Below, one piece after another: positions 43,363 through 50,944 of a stretch of 50,944 nucleotides of DNA. Source of the stretch: Nonomuraea terrae. GTDB taxonomy: Bacteria > Actinomycetota > Actinomycetes > Streptosporangiales > Streptosporangiaceae. The stretch's first letter is position 1; each line of letters starts with the position of its first letter. Below the pieces are notes generated by a model. The model was given only the letters and a program-made list of their open reading frames with translations, was not told where the DNA came from and did not search any database. Location of the stretch: the NCBI RefSeq assembly GCF_004348995.1, contig NZ_SMKQ01000042.1, positions 1 through 50,944 of the forward strand. The letters run 5' to 3'. Made by a program: the position numbers and the translations under genes.

Positions 43363-44026
43363 CCGGCCAGCGCGCTCCTGGCGCTGGTGAGCGACCCGAT
43401 CGGCGCCGTGCAGCTGCTGCTCGGGGCCGAGGCCGAGATCGACACGCTGTTCCTGCCGGTGTGGCCGACACTGCTGCTCTGCCTGCTCTCGCCGCTGTCG
43501 CTGGCGGCCGCGCCACACGTGCTCGTACGCATGCTGGCCGACCGCGAGCAGTGGTGGCAGGCCGACTTCCAGTACAGCGCGTTCACCGTGGTGATCCTGT
43601 TCTGCGCGGGCGTGGACGGGCTGGCCCGGCTGCTGCGCCGGACCCGGCGCTCCGGCGACGCCTCGCTCACGCTCGCCTGGGCGGTGGCCGTCTGCGTGGT
43701 CGCGCTCACGCTGGTGCCTCGGTTCGCGCTCGATCGGCTTCACCACGCCGACTTCTACCGCGAGTCCAAGGCGACCGCCGCGGGTACCGCAGGGCGTGAC
43801 GGTGGAGGCCGCCAACTCGATCGGGCCGGCGCTCACCTCGACGGCCAACGTGCTCCTGTGGAGCGACGCGCCGCACGGCTCGCCGTGGGTGGTGGCCGAC
43901 GTGGCCCGCAGGGAGTTCCCGTTCGGCTCGCTCGACGAACAGGCCGCCGAGGTCGCGGAACTGCTCGCCGGGGGCTACGTGAAGAAGTTCGAACGCGACG
44001 GCTACGTGGTCCTGCACCGCGAGTGA
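43363..44026 (+). pseudogene. DUF2079 membrane protein relic (5'-truncated and frameshifted)
   Basis: From about 43363 one frame gives VSDPIGAVQLLLG, LFLPVWPTLLLCLLSPLSL, AAPHVLVRMLADREQWW and YSAFTVVILFCAGVDGLARL, then DRLHHADFYRES. Near 43785 it is lost, and another frame continues VPQGVTVEAANSIGPALTS, WVVADVARREFPFGSLDEQ, ending FERDGYVVLHRE at 44026. Together these match the C-terminal half of DUF2079 predicted membrane proteins. The N-terminal membrane half is missing, with a stop at 43360 just upstream. Confidence 0.7.
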
Positions 44027-44117
44027 CACGCGACCGTCACGAGACAGGGGCCTGCGCTACCGCGTGACACCCACCATCACCGGACACGGGCCTCCGCTTA
44101 CCGCGTGACACTCGCCG

Positions 44118-45239
44118 TCACGTGGCGCGGGGCGAGGGCGCGTGTCTGTCCCTGGCCTGGCGGTACGCCCGGCCGAAGCCCTCCAGGACCGTGGGCCACG
44201 CCCCGGCGGTGGGCGGTGTCGCGCGGTTGTGCGCGGCGATCGAGGCGCGCAACTCCGCGTCGGAGCACAGCCGCGCCACCGCCCGCGCGAGATCGTCCAG
44301 CGAACGGCCGAGCAGCCCCTCCGTGCCGTTCGTGACGAAGTCGGCGACCCCGCTCTGCGCCCTGGCCACCACGGGCAGACCAGCCGCCCGCGCCTCCAGC
44401 GCCGCGATCCCGAACGACTCACGTGGCGCGGGCGCCACGAACACGTCGGCCGACTCCAGCACCTTCGCGATCTGCTCACGGGTGTAGCGGCCGGGCAGCG
44501 ACACCCAGTCGGCCATGCCGTGCCGGGCCAGATAACGCTCCATCTGCCCGCGCGCCGGGCCGTCGCCGACGATCGTCGCCCGCATCGGGATGCGGGCCGG
44601 CACCCGGGCGCGGGCCGTCCGCAGCAGCCGCAGCAGCCGTACGGGCTGCTTGCGCGGCGCCAGCCGGCCCACCGCGACGATGTGCACCTCCTCGCGCCGG
44701 TCGGGCGGCCCCGGCGGCGGCGCCCAGCCCGACAGGTCGAGCCCGTTGGACACCACCCGCACCGGCACCGTCGGCCCCGCCACCGCCCTGATCGGCGCCG
44801 CGGCGGCGTTGCTCACCGTGGTCGCCACCAACCGCCACCGCTGCCAGCCGTACGCCAGCCGCAGCAGCCGGTAGAGCGCCCGCGTGCCCGGATCCCACAT
44901 GCTGTGCACCGTCACCACGCACGGCACCCCCGCCCGGAACGCCGCCCGCACGCCCATCCACGCGAACGGCGAGACCGCCCCCGTGTGGACGTGCACCACG
45001 TCGGGACGCGACGAGGTGATCCAGCGCGTCAGATGACCTGCACCGAACGGGTGCACCGGCAGGTCGAACGGCATCCGCGCGACGATGCGGCGCACGCCCT
45101 CGATCGGCTCCCCCTGGGTCGCCGTGGCCACCGACACCTCGTGCCCGGCCGCGCGCTGCATGCGCACGAGATCGGCCACCTGGACCTCGATCCCCCCGAG
45201 TCGTGGCAGGTAACAGTCACTCACGTGAAAGATCCGCAC
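44118..45239 (-). CDS. GT4-family glycosyltransferase
   Basis: The 373-residue GT-B enzyme has N-terminal IFHVSDCYLPRLGGIEVQV, PDVVHVHTGAVSPFAW, and C-terminal AVGRLAPRKQPVRLLRLL, IVGDGPARGQMERYL and the E-x7-E motif ESFGIAALE. GT4 enzymes use nucleotide-sugars with retention, often on lipids or inositol. GTG at 45239 has GGGAGG almost touching it, and TAGTCT about nine bases upstream fits a near-leaderless transcript. It diverges from the PIG-L deacetylase, a pairing that resembles GlcNAc transfer and deacetylation steps. Confidence 0.85.
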   Translation of the reverse strand: MRIFHVSDCYLPRLGGIEVQVADLVRMQRAAGHEVSVATATQGEPIEGVRRIVARMPFDLPVHPFGAGHLTRWITSSRPDVVHVHTGAVSPFAWMGVRAAFRAGVPCVVTVHSMWDPGTRALYRLLRLAYGWQRWRLVATTVSNAAAAPIRAVAGPTVPVRVVSNGLDLSGWAPPPGPPDRREEVHIVAVGRLAPRKQPVRLLRLLRTARARVPARIPMRATIVGDGPARGQMERYLARHGMADWVSLPGRYTREQIAKVLESADVFVAPAPRESFGIAALEARAAGLPVVARAQSGVADFVTNGTEGLLGRSLDDLARAVARLCSDAELRASIAAHNRATPPTAGAWPTVLEGFGRAYRQARDRHAPSPRAT

Positions 45240-45243
45240 CCCT

Positions 45244-45259
45244 CCCAGACTAATCTGGG
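45244..45259. promoter_or_regulatory. Symmetrical bidirectional promoter
   Basis: CCCAGA-CTAA-TCTGGG is a perfect inverted repeat. On the plus strand TAATCT lies seven bases before the PIG-L GTG (45264). On the minus strand TAGTCT lies close before the GT4 GTG (45239). One palindrome thus carries both -10 elements. Confidence 0.6.
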
Positions 45260-45263
45260 GCCT

Positions 45264-46082
45264 GTGCCTCCACGTACCGCTGTGTTCTTCCATGCCCACC
45301 CCGACGACGAGGCCCTGCTGACGGCGGGCACCATGGCGAAGCTCGCGGCCGAGGGACACCGCGTGGTCCTCGTGGTCGCCACCGCGGGCGAGCGCGGCCT
45401 GGCCGAGATGGAGCCGGGCGAGGCCCTCGGCGAGACCAGGCTCAAGGAGCTCTACACCTCGGCCGCGCTGCTCGGTTGCGCCCGCGTCGAGTGCCTCGGC
45501 TACGGCGACTCGGGGCTGAGCCCCAAGGGCGGGGTCGCCGACGAGCGGCCCGACAACGCCTTCATCGACGCCGACACGGAAGCGGCCGCCAAGGCCCTCG
45601 CCGAGATCCTGCTGGAGGAGAAAGCCGACCTGCTGACCATCTACGATCCGGCGGGCGGCTACGGGCACCCCGACCATGTGCAGGTCCACCGCGTGGGCAG
45701 GCGGGCGGCGAAGATCGCGGGCACCGAGATCGTGCTGGAGGCGACGGTCAACCGCGACCCGCTGGTCCGGCTGCTGAGGCTGGCCGGCCGCTTCTACCGG
45801 TTCCCGCCGGAGTTCGACGTACGCACGTTCGAGAGCGCGTACTCGCCGGGCGAGACGATCACGCACCGGGTGAACGTCCGGAGATATACGAAACAGAAGC
45901 GGGCCTCCATGGCCGCGCACGCCTCCCAGGCCAGCGGCGGCGACAGCGACCGCACCCTCGCCGTCATGCTGAAGGTCCCGCGCCCGCTCTACCGCCTCGT
46001 CTTCGGCACCGAGTGGTACGTCCGCCGCGACCTGCCGCCCGGCGCCCGCCTCAGTCATCCCTTCGACGGGTGGCCCAAGTAA
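45264..46082 (+). CDS. PIG-L family deacetylase
   Basis: The 272-residue protein has the zinc-binding AHPDDE motif at residues 11-16 and, later, YDPAGGYGHPDHVQVHR with the third metal ligand His. The family removes acetyl from N-acetylglucosamine-type substrates, as in MshB and Mca. Its closest functional role here cannot be read out. The GTG is leaderless by position (TAATCT -10, no SD). A flippase-like gene follows after 50 bases. Confidence 0.87.
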   Translation: MPPRTAVFFHAHPDDEALLTAGTMAKLAAEGHRVVLVVATAGERGLAEMEPGEALGETRLKELYTSAALLGCARVECLGYGDSGLSPKGGVADERPDNAFIDADTEAAAKALAEILLEEKADLLTIYDPAGGYGHPDHVQVHRVGRRAAKIAGTEIVLEATVNRDPLVRLLRLAGRFYRFPPEFDVRTFESAYSPGETITHRVNVRRYTKQKRASMAAHASQASGGDSDRTLAVMLKVPRPLYRLVFGTEWYVRRDLPPGARLSHPFDGWPK

Positions 46083-46132
46083 TCCCTCCGGACGACGGTC
46101 CTCCCCCCGCCGCACGGCAAACTGGACCCACG

Positions 46133-47194
46133 ATGAAGAACAAGTGGCTCCAGATCACCCTGTCCGTGCTGTCGCTCGGGCTCGCCGTGCTGCTCGTGGT
46201 CTACCTGCCGCAGATCGTGCGCGCCCTCACCGGCAAGCCGGTCTCCTGGCACGAGATCGGCGCGGTGTTCGGCAGGCTCGACGCCGGCGAGATCGCCCTC
46301 ATGGCCGCGCTGTGGCTGCTGAGCCTGCTGGCGTACTCGTTCGTGCTGACCAACTCCCTGCCCGGGCTGAGCAACCTGCAGGGCCTGACGCTCAACGCGG
46401 CGGGCAGCGCGGTGAGCAACCTGCTGCCGTTCGGCGGCGCGCTCGGGGTGGCGCTGTCGTTCGCGATGACCAAGGGCTGGGGCTTCGGCAGCCGGGCGTT
46501 CGTGGTCATGACGCTGGTCAGCGGCATCTGGAACACGTTGTTCAGGTTCGTCCTGCCGGCGGTCGGCATCATCGCGCTGCTCCTGGCGGGCGAGGTACCC
46601 GACTCCACCGTCGCCAACGCGGGCTGGACGGGCGCGATCTCCATCCTCGTGCTGTGCGCGATCGTGGCGGTCGCGCTCTACTGGGAACGGGCCGCCGTCG
46701 TGCTCGGGCGTGTTCTCGACGCGATCACCCGGCTGCTGCGGCTGAGGCTGCACGCCTCCGAGGCGTTCCACCGGCTGCGCGCCGACACGGCCGGCCTGGT
46801 GCACACCCGGTGGCCGGGGCTCTCGCTCGGCATGCTGTTCTTCCTGGGCTTCCAGTGGGCGATCATGGCGGTCTGCATGCACGCCACCGGCGCCTGGCCC
46901 GGCCTCGCGCAGTCGATCGCCGTCTTCGCGCTGTCGCGTGTGCTCACCAGCGCGCTGATCACGCCGAGCGGCGCGGGGATCATGGAGGGCGGCGTGGTGC
47001 TGCTGCTGACCACGGCGTTCGGCGTGCCGGTCGCACCGGCGACGGCCACCGCACTGATCTTCGGGTTCTGGACTTACACTGTCGAGATCCCGTTCGGCGG
47101 CCTGGCACTGGGCGCTTGGGCACTGCTGCGCAGGCGCAACGGCCGGAACGCCGGCGCGGAGCCCCCATCCGCGATATCGAAGGCTTCTCCGTGA
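46133..47194 (+). CDS. Flippase-like (lysylphosphatidylglycerol synthase TM region, UPF0104) membrane protein
   Basis: The 353-residue protein has about eight membrane helices. It includes LPGLSNLQGLTLNAAGSAVS NLLPFGGALG and LTSALITPSGAGIMEGGVVL, the conserved blocks of the LPG-synthase transmembrane family. Members move or modify lipids or lipid-linked sugars. Following the deacetylase and lying opposite a GT4 transferase, it may export the glycolipid they make (inference). No clear SD precedes ATG 46133. Confidence 0.82.
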   Translation: MKNKWLQITLSVLSLGLAVLLVVYLPQIVRALTGKPVSWHEIGAVFGRLDAGEIALMAALWLLSLLAYSFVLTNSLPGLSNLQGLTLNAAGSAVSNLLPFGGALGVALSFAMTKGWGFGSRAFVVMTLVSGIWNTLFRFVLPAVGIIALLLAGEVPDSTVANAGWTGAISILVLCAIVAVALYWERAAVVLGRVLDAITRLLRLRLHASEAFHRLRADTAGLVHTRWPGLSLGMLFFLGFQWAIMAVCMHATGAWPGLAQSIAVFALSRVLTSALITPSGAGIMEGGVVLLLTTAFGVPVAPATATALIFGFWTYTVEIPFGGLALGAWALLRRRNGRNAGAEPPSAISKASP

Positions 47195-47272
47195 TAATCC
47201 CGAACCCATCGCGTGTTAGTGAACCCCGGGCCTTGTGCGTGGTTCCCGGGCGCGCATAGCGTGGCGGCTGAC

Positions 47273-50200
47273 ATGGTGGCGTTCCGAGTTCTGGGGCCAG
47301 TCGAGGCGTACGAACACGACGACGAACTCGACCTCGGCGGTCTGCGGCAGCGGGCCGTCCTCGCCCGGCTTCTCGTGGCCAGAGGCCAGGTCGTTCCTGT
47401 TGACACGCTTCTTTACGATCTGTGGGACGACGACGCGGCCAAGGGCGCGCAGTCGGGCCTGCAGGTCTACATCTCGCGCCTGCGCAGGGTGCTGGAGCCC
47501 GGCCGCCCGCGCGGCGGCCCCAACCGGCTGCTGGTGACGGTCGCCTCCGGCTACGCGCTGCGCGTGGCCCCCGACCAGGTCGACGCGCTCCGGTTCGAGC
47601 AGCTCGTACGCGCCGCGGGCGAGCATCTGGAGGAGGGCGACCCGCAGTCCGCGCGCGCCCGCCTGGAGAAGGCCCTCGGCCTGTGGCGCGGCACCCCCTA
47701 CTCCGACTTCGCCGACCAGGCGTGGGCCGAGGCCGAGGTCAACCGGCTCACCGAGCTGCGCCTGGTGGCCCGCGACCGCCACGCCGACACCGGCCTGCGG
47801 CTCGGCATGCACGCCGAGACCGTGCCCGACCTGGAGGCGCTCACCACCGAGCACCCGCTGCGCGAGGAGGGCTGGCGGCTGCTGGCGCTCGGCCTCTACC
47901 GCTGCGGCCGCCAGGGCGACGCGCTGGCCGCGCTGCGCCGGGCCCGGACGATCCTCGCCGACGAGCTGGGCATCGACCCGGGGCCCGCGCTGCGCAAGCT
48001 CGAATCCGACATCCTGGCCCAGTCGCCCGAGCTCGACCTGGCGCCGCCGGCGCGCGCCCCGAGGGCCGCGGCGCCGGTCACCGACACCTGGCCGCCCCGG
48101 CCGGCCCAGCCCGTCGAGCCGCCGCCGCTGGAGCCAGAGCCGTTCGTCGGCCGTGACGCCGAGCTGGCCCGGCTGACCACCGCGGCCTCCCGTACCGGCC
48201 GGTTCCAGGTCGCCGTCGTGACCGGTGTGGCCGGCGCGGGCAAGACCACGCTGCTGCGTCAGCTGGAGAGCCGGCTGGCCGCCGACGGCTGGACCACCGC
48301 CTCGGGCGCCTGCCCCGACTCCAGCGCCACCCCGCCCGGCTGGGCGTGGGTCGAGATCCTGCGCACGCTCGTCGGCATGACCGGCGCCGGCGAATACGCC
48401 CAGCTGCTCGCGCCGCTGCTCGACGACGCCGCCCCCGATCCCGACGAGGACGAGGTCTCCGGCGGCTTCCGCCTGCACCGCGCGGTCGGCGGCTACCTCG
48501 CGGGGGTGGCGCGACGCGGCCCCGTGCTGCTGACGCTCGAAGACCTGCACTGGGCCGACGACCAGACGCTGGCCCTGCTGCGCGCGCTGCCGAGCCTGCT
48601 GGCGACCAGCCGGGTGCTGCTCGTGGTGACGTGCCGGGAGAGCGAGCTCGACGACCGCCAGTCCGACGTGCTGGCCGCCCTGGCCCGGCTCGGCCCGGTC
48701 CGCGTGGGCCTGTCGGGGCTCGACCCGAAGGCGGTGGCCGAGCTGGTCAAGGCCACCTGCGTCCGCGAGATCGACGAGGACGCGGTCGAGTCGATCGTCG
48801 AGCGTACCGGCGGCAACCCGTTCTTCGTCCGCGAGACCGTGCGGCTGCTCGACTCCGAGGGCGCGGCCGACCGGGCCAGCGCCACCGAGGTGCTCTCGCA
48901 GGTGCCCTCCGGGGTGCGTGACGTGCTGCGGCGGCGCATCTCGCGGCTGCCGTCGGGCGCCCAGCAGATCCTGCTGCAGGCGGCGGTGATCGGCCGCGAC
49001 GTCGATCTCGACGTGCTGATCGCGGTCGCCGGCGACGAGGACGCGGTGATCGAGGCCGTCGAGGCGGCGTTGCTGGCCGGGCTGGTGACCGAGCCGGGGC
49101 CCGGGCTGCTCAGGTTCGACCACGACCTGGTGCGCGACACCATCTACTCCGACGCCTCCCGGCTGCGCCGCACCCGGCTGCACGCGGCCGTGGCGGCGGT
49201 CATCGAGCAGCGGGCGCCGTCCGACGTGGCGGCCCTGGCCCACCACTACTACCTGGCCGACGCGGCCGGCAAGGCGGTCCACTACGCGGGCCTGGCGGCC
49301 GAGCAGGCCGAGCGGCGCTTCGCCCACCGCGAGGCGGCCATGCTGTGGGAGCAGGCCATCGCCGCGTTCGACCGGTCCCGCGGCGACGAGCGGGGCGACC
49401 TGCCGGAGCGCGCCAAGGAGCGGCTGCGGCTCATGCTGCGCCAGATCCGGGCGCTCGCGCTGTGCGGCGACATGCATGCGGCCCGGCTGCTGCGCCGCCA
49501 GGCGATGGACGCCGCGCTGCCGCTGGGTGACCTGGAGATCACCGCGAAGGTGGCGGCGTCGCTGGCCGTGCCGCACAAGGGCATGGCGCGCGACTTCACC
49601 CGTACGGCGTGGGAGATCGTCGACGTCACCGAGAAGGCGCTCATGGAGCTGCCGCCGGGCGAGCAGCGGCTGCGGGCGAGCCTGCTCACCACGCTGGCAC
49701 TGGAGCTGGAGGGCTCCTCCTCGCCCGAGCGCGGGCGGCAGGCGTCGCTGGAGGCGCTGGAGCTGGCCCGGCAGAGCGGCGACCCGGCGCTGATCGCGGC
49801 GGCGCTGAGCGGGCGGCTGCGGCAGTCGTACGACATCCCGGCGGTCGACTCGCGCGAGAGCATCGGCCGGGAGCTGCTGGAGGTCGCCCAGCGTTCGGGC
49901 CAGATGGCCACCCAGGCGCTGGCCCACCTGGTGCTGCTGGAGTGCGCGGCGGCCAGGGGCGAGTTCGCGGTGGCCGACGAGCACGCCGCGGCGGCCCACA
50001 GCCTGGCCAAGCAGTACGACCTGTCGGCGCCCGCCGCGGTCGTGGTGTGGTATTCGGGTCAGCGGCTGATGATCGCCGGCGACTACGAGGGCGCCGAGCG
50101 GGCCTACCGCGAGGCGGCCCGCATGACAGCGCGGGCCGGCATGCTGGAGGGCCGCCAGGACCTGCCGCTGATCACGACGTTCTGCCTGCACCTGGTGGCC

Positions 50201-50665
50201 GGGAGGGCGGCCGAGACGGTCGACCTGCTGGCCGAGAAACACCTGCGCGGCGCGAAGTGGACGCTCGACGCGTACGCGCTGGCGCTGGCCTCGGCGGGCC
50301 ACGTCAACGACGCCAAGGCGGTGGCCGCCACCCGTCCCCCGGTGCGGCCCGACTTCCTGTACGAGCTGGCGATGACCTGGCGGGCGCTGGCCGGCATGCT
50401 GCTCGACGACCGCGAGCGGATGGTCGACTGCTACGACAAGCTCAAGCCGTTCGCCGACCGGGTGGCGGGCGCCGGCACCGGCGTGGTCGCGCTGTGGCCG
50501 GTGGCGCTGACCCTCGGCGACCTGGCGGTCCGCCTGGGCCAGCCCGAGGCCGCTCGCGAGCACTACGAGAAGGCCCTGGAGGTGGCCGAGCGGGTGGGCG
50601 TGCCGCGCTGGGTCGAGGCGGCCAGGCAGTCGGTCAGCAGCTCACCTGGAAACGCTCGCTCGTGA
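47273..50665 (+). CDS. Large SARP-family regulator (BTAD plus STAND ATPase and TPR)
   Basis: The 1130-residue AfsR/SARP-type regulator has a winged-helix domain at about 1-100 (FRVLGPVEAYEHDDELDLGG, VYISRLRRVLEPG) and a bacterial transcriptional activator domain to about 250 (WRGTPYSDFADQAWAEAE, LGIDPGPALRKLE). The P-loop ATPase starts near 290 (PFVGRDAELARL, VTGVAGAGKTTLLRQL; Walker B LLTLEDLHWADD), and a long TPR-like region follows to the end. Such proteins activate secondary-metabolite or developmental genes. ATG at 47273 is chosen from the conserved start. The 3' end overlaps the next minus-strand gene by 32 bases. No biosynthetic cluster is visible nearby. Confidence 0.9.
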   Translation: MVAFRVLGPVEAYEHDDELDLGGLRQRAVLARLLVARGQVVPVDTLLYDLWDDDAAKGAQSGLQVYISRLRRVLEPGRPRGGPNRLLVTVASGYALRVAPDQVDALRFEQLVRAAGEHLEEGDPQSARARLEKALGLWRGTPYSDFADQAWAEAEVNRLTELRLVARDRHADTGLRLGMHAETVPDLEALTTEHPLREEGWRLLALGLYRCGRQGDALAALRRARTILADELGIDPGPALRKLESDILAQSPELDLAPPARAPRAAAPVTDTWPPRPAQPVEPPPLEPEPFVGRDAELARLTTAASRTGRFQVAVVTGVAGAGKTTLLRQLESRLAADGWTTASGACPDSSATPPGWAWVEILRTLVGMTGAGEYAQLLAPLLDDAAPDPDEDEVSGGFRLHRAVGGYLAGVARRGPVLLTLEDLHWADDQTLALLRALPSLLATSRVLLVVTCRESELDDRQSDVLAALARLGPVRVGLSGLDPKAVAELVKATCVREIDEDAVESIVERTGGNPFFVRETVRLLDSEGAADRASATEVLSQVPSGVRDVLRRRISRLPSGAQQILLQAAVIGRDVDLDVLIAVAGDEDAVIEAVEAALLAGLVTEPGPGLLRFDHDLVRDTIYSDASRLRRTRLHAAVAAVIEQRAPSDVAALAHHYYLADAAGKAVHYAGLAAEQAERRFAHREAAMLWEQAIAAFDRSRGDERGDLPERAKERLRLMLRQIRALALCGDMHAARLLRRQAMDAALPLGDLEITAKVAASLAVPHKGMARDFTRTAWEIVDVTEKALMELPPGEQRLRASLLTTLALELEGSSSPERGRQASLEALELARQSGDPALIAAALSGRLRQSYDIPAVDSRESIGRELLEVAQRSGQMATQALAHLVLLECAAARGEFAVADEHAAAAHSLAKQYDLSAPAAVVVWYSGQRLMIAGDYEGAERAYREAARMTARAGMLEGRQDLPLITTFCLHLVAGRAAETVDLLAEKHLRGAKWTLDAYALALASAGHVNDAKAVAATRPPVRPDFLYELAMTWRALAGMLLDDRERMVDCYDKLKPFADRVAGAGTGVVALWPVALTLGDLAVRLGQPEAAREHYEKALEVAERVGVPRWVEAARQSVSSSPGNARS

Positions 50666-50944
50666 CGGCCTTGCCCCGGCCGGCGGTCAGCTCGACGCGG
50701 TACCACCCGGCGTTGCCGGTGATCTCGGCGCGCCACTCGGCCGTGCGCTCGGCGCCGACGAAGCCGTCGTGGCCGCGCAGGTACGTCCGCCAGGTCTCGG
50801 TGGCGGGGCTCCAGCGGGCGAGCCGCCAGCCGTAGCGCAGGCTCTGGCCGGGCTCGGGGTTGACGAGGAGGCTGTGGGCCGCGTACGAGCGGGCGCAGCC
50901 GTCGCCGGCCACGACGCTCACGATGATCTCGCCGGCCTTGGCGG
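50634..50944 (-). CDS. C-terminal part of a protein of unknown function (5' end outside window)
   Basis: The minus-strand frame is open from the window edge to TGA at 50634, giving about 103 residues (AKAGEIIVSVVAGDGCARSY, RLARWSPATETWRTYL, ending SERFQVSC). Beta-rich sequence with paired Cys suggests an extracellular domain. A GTG at 50921 is in frame but is unlikely to be the real start. It converges with and overlaps the SARP gene. Confidence 0.55.
   Translation of the reverse strand, partial: AKAGEIIVSVVAGDGCARSYAAHSLLVNPEPGQSLRYGWRLARWSPATETWRTYLRGHDGFVGAERTAEWRAEITGNAGWYRVELTAGRGKAVTSERFQVSC

Noticed and set aside
47216..50563. Minus-strand open frame of about 1100 codons opposite the SARP gene
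   Set aside because: Antisense shadow of a GC-biased gene. The SARP domains are clear on the plus strand.
1..50944. Insertion sequences, prophage, attachment sites or CRISPR arrays
   Set aside because: No transposase motifs, terminal inverted repeats, integrase genes or regularly spaced repeats were seen. The relic genes show decay without visible mobile elements.

Overview
The window is very GC-rich and strongly third-position biased. It uses GTG and TTG starts freely and has many -10-like elements placed for leaderless transcripts. Together with mycolate-free actinomycete gene families (SARP regulator, DUF1707, CbtAB with a ChlI/ChlD-type chelatase, MEDS/HATPase regulators), this points to a filamentous actinomycete, probably Streptosporangiales (Nonomuraea-like). 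The genus is an inference from gene style only.

Layout. 1-3.4 kb: a secreted SurA/PpiC-like protein and a secreted beta-helix protein with a discoidin-type carbohydrate-binding tail, then a strong terminator. 3.5-7.2 kb: a small methyltransferase, an alpha/beta hydrolase and a large AAA regulatory ATPase whose frame is broken near its 3' end. 7.27-24.4 kb: an aerobic (late cobalt insertion) cobalamin locus in five transcription blocks. These are cbtB-cbtA-phosphatase-chlID-cobO-cobB (+, behind a cobalamin riboswitch), cobN (-, behind a second riboswitch), cobG-cobH-cobIJ (+), PPOX-cobL-three mini-ORFs-cobM-cobK (-), and cobF (+). Together they cover cobalt uptake, the corrin ring methylations and contraction, a,c-amidation, cobalt chelation and adenosylation. 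cobA, cobD/C, cobQ and cobU/S/T are not here.

24.4-29.8 kb: a decayed LLM-oxidoreductase relic, a conserved hypothetical gene, a TetR regulator divergent from a saccharopine-dehydrogenase-like reductase plus a dihydroxy-acid dehydratase, and a 28-residue membrane micropeptide. 29.8-32.7 kb: a small secreted protein, a group 2 sigma factor with an STAS anti-sigma antagonist, and a phosphotriesterase-family hydrolase. 32.9-37.1 kb: a 41-residue amphipathic peptide gene converging on a minus-strand run DUF998-UspA-APC transporter (frameshifted)-Met-rich leader ORF-metG. 37.2-43 kb: an aldo/keto reductase, a MEDS/HATPase regulator, a DUF1707 protein, a Rieske oxygenase, an FAD monooxygenase with divergent TetR, and a lipoprotein. 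43.3-47.2 kb: a DUF2079 relic and a GT4/PIG-L/flippase group around a symmetrical promoter. 47.3-50.9 kb: a large SARP-type regulator and the 3' end of another gene.

The most unusual structure is the cobL-cobM junction. Three consecutive 10-, 11- and 12-codon ORFs, made by tandem repetition of the cobL 3' end and junction, link the two genes through an unbroken chain of 4-base GTGA/ATGA stop-start overlaps. A second notable element is a 13-codon Met-rich ORF followed by mutually exclusive hairpins just ahead of metG. Several genes carry reading-frame lesions (ATPase, APC transporter, LLM relic, DUF2079 relic). For the first two a two-base indel is the simplest explanation, and either sequencing error or real decay is possible.
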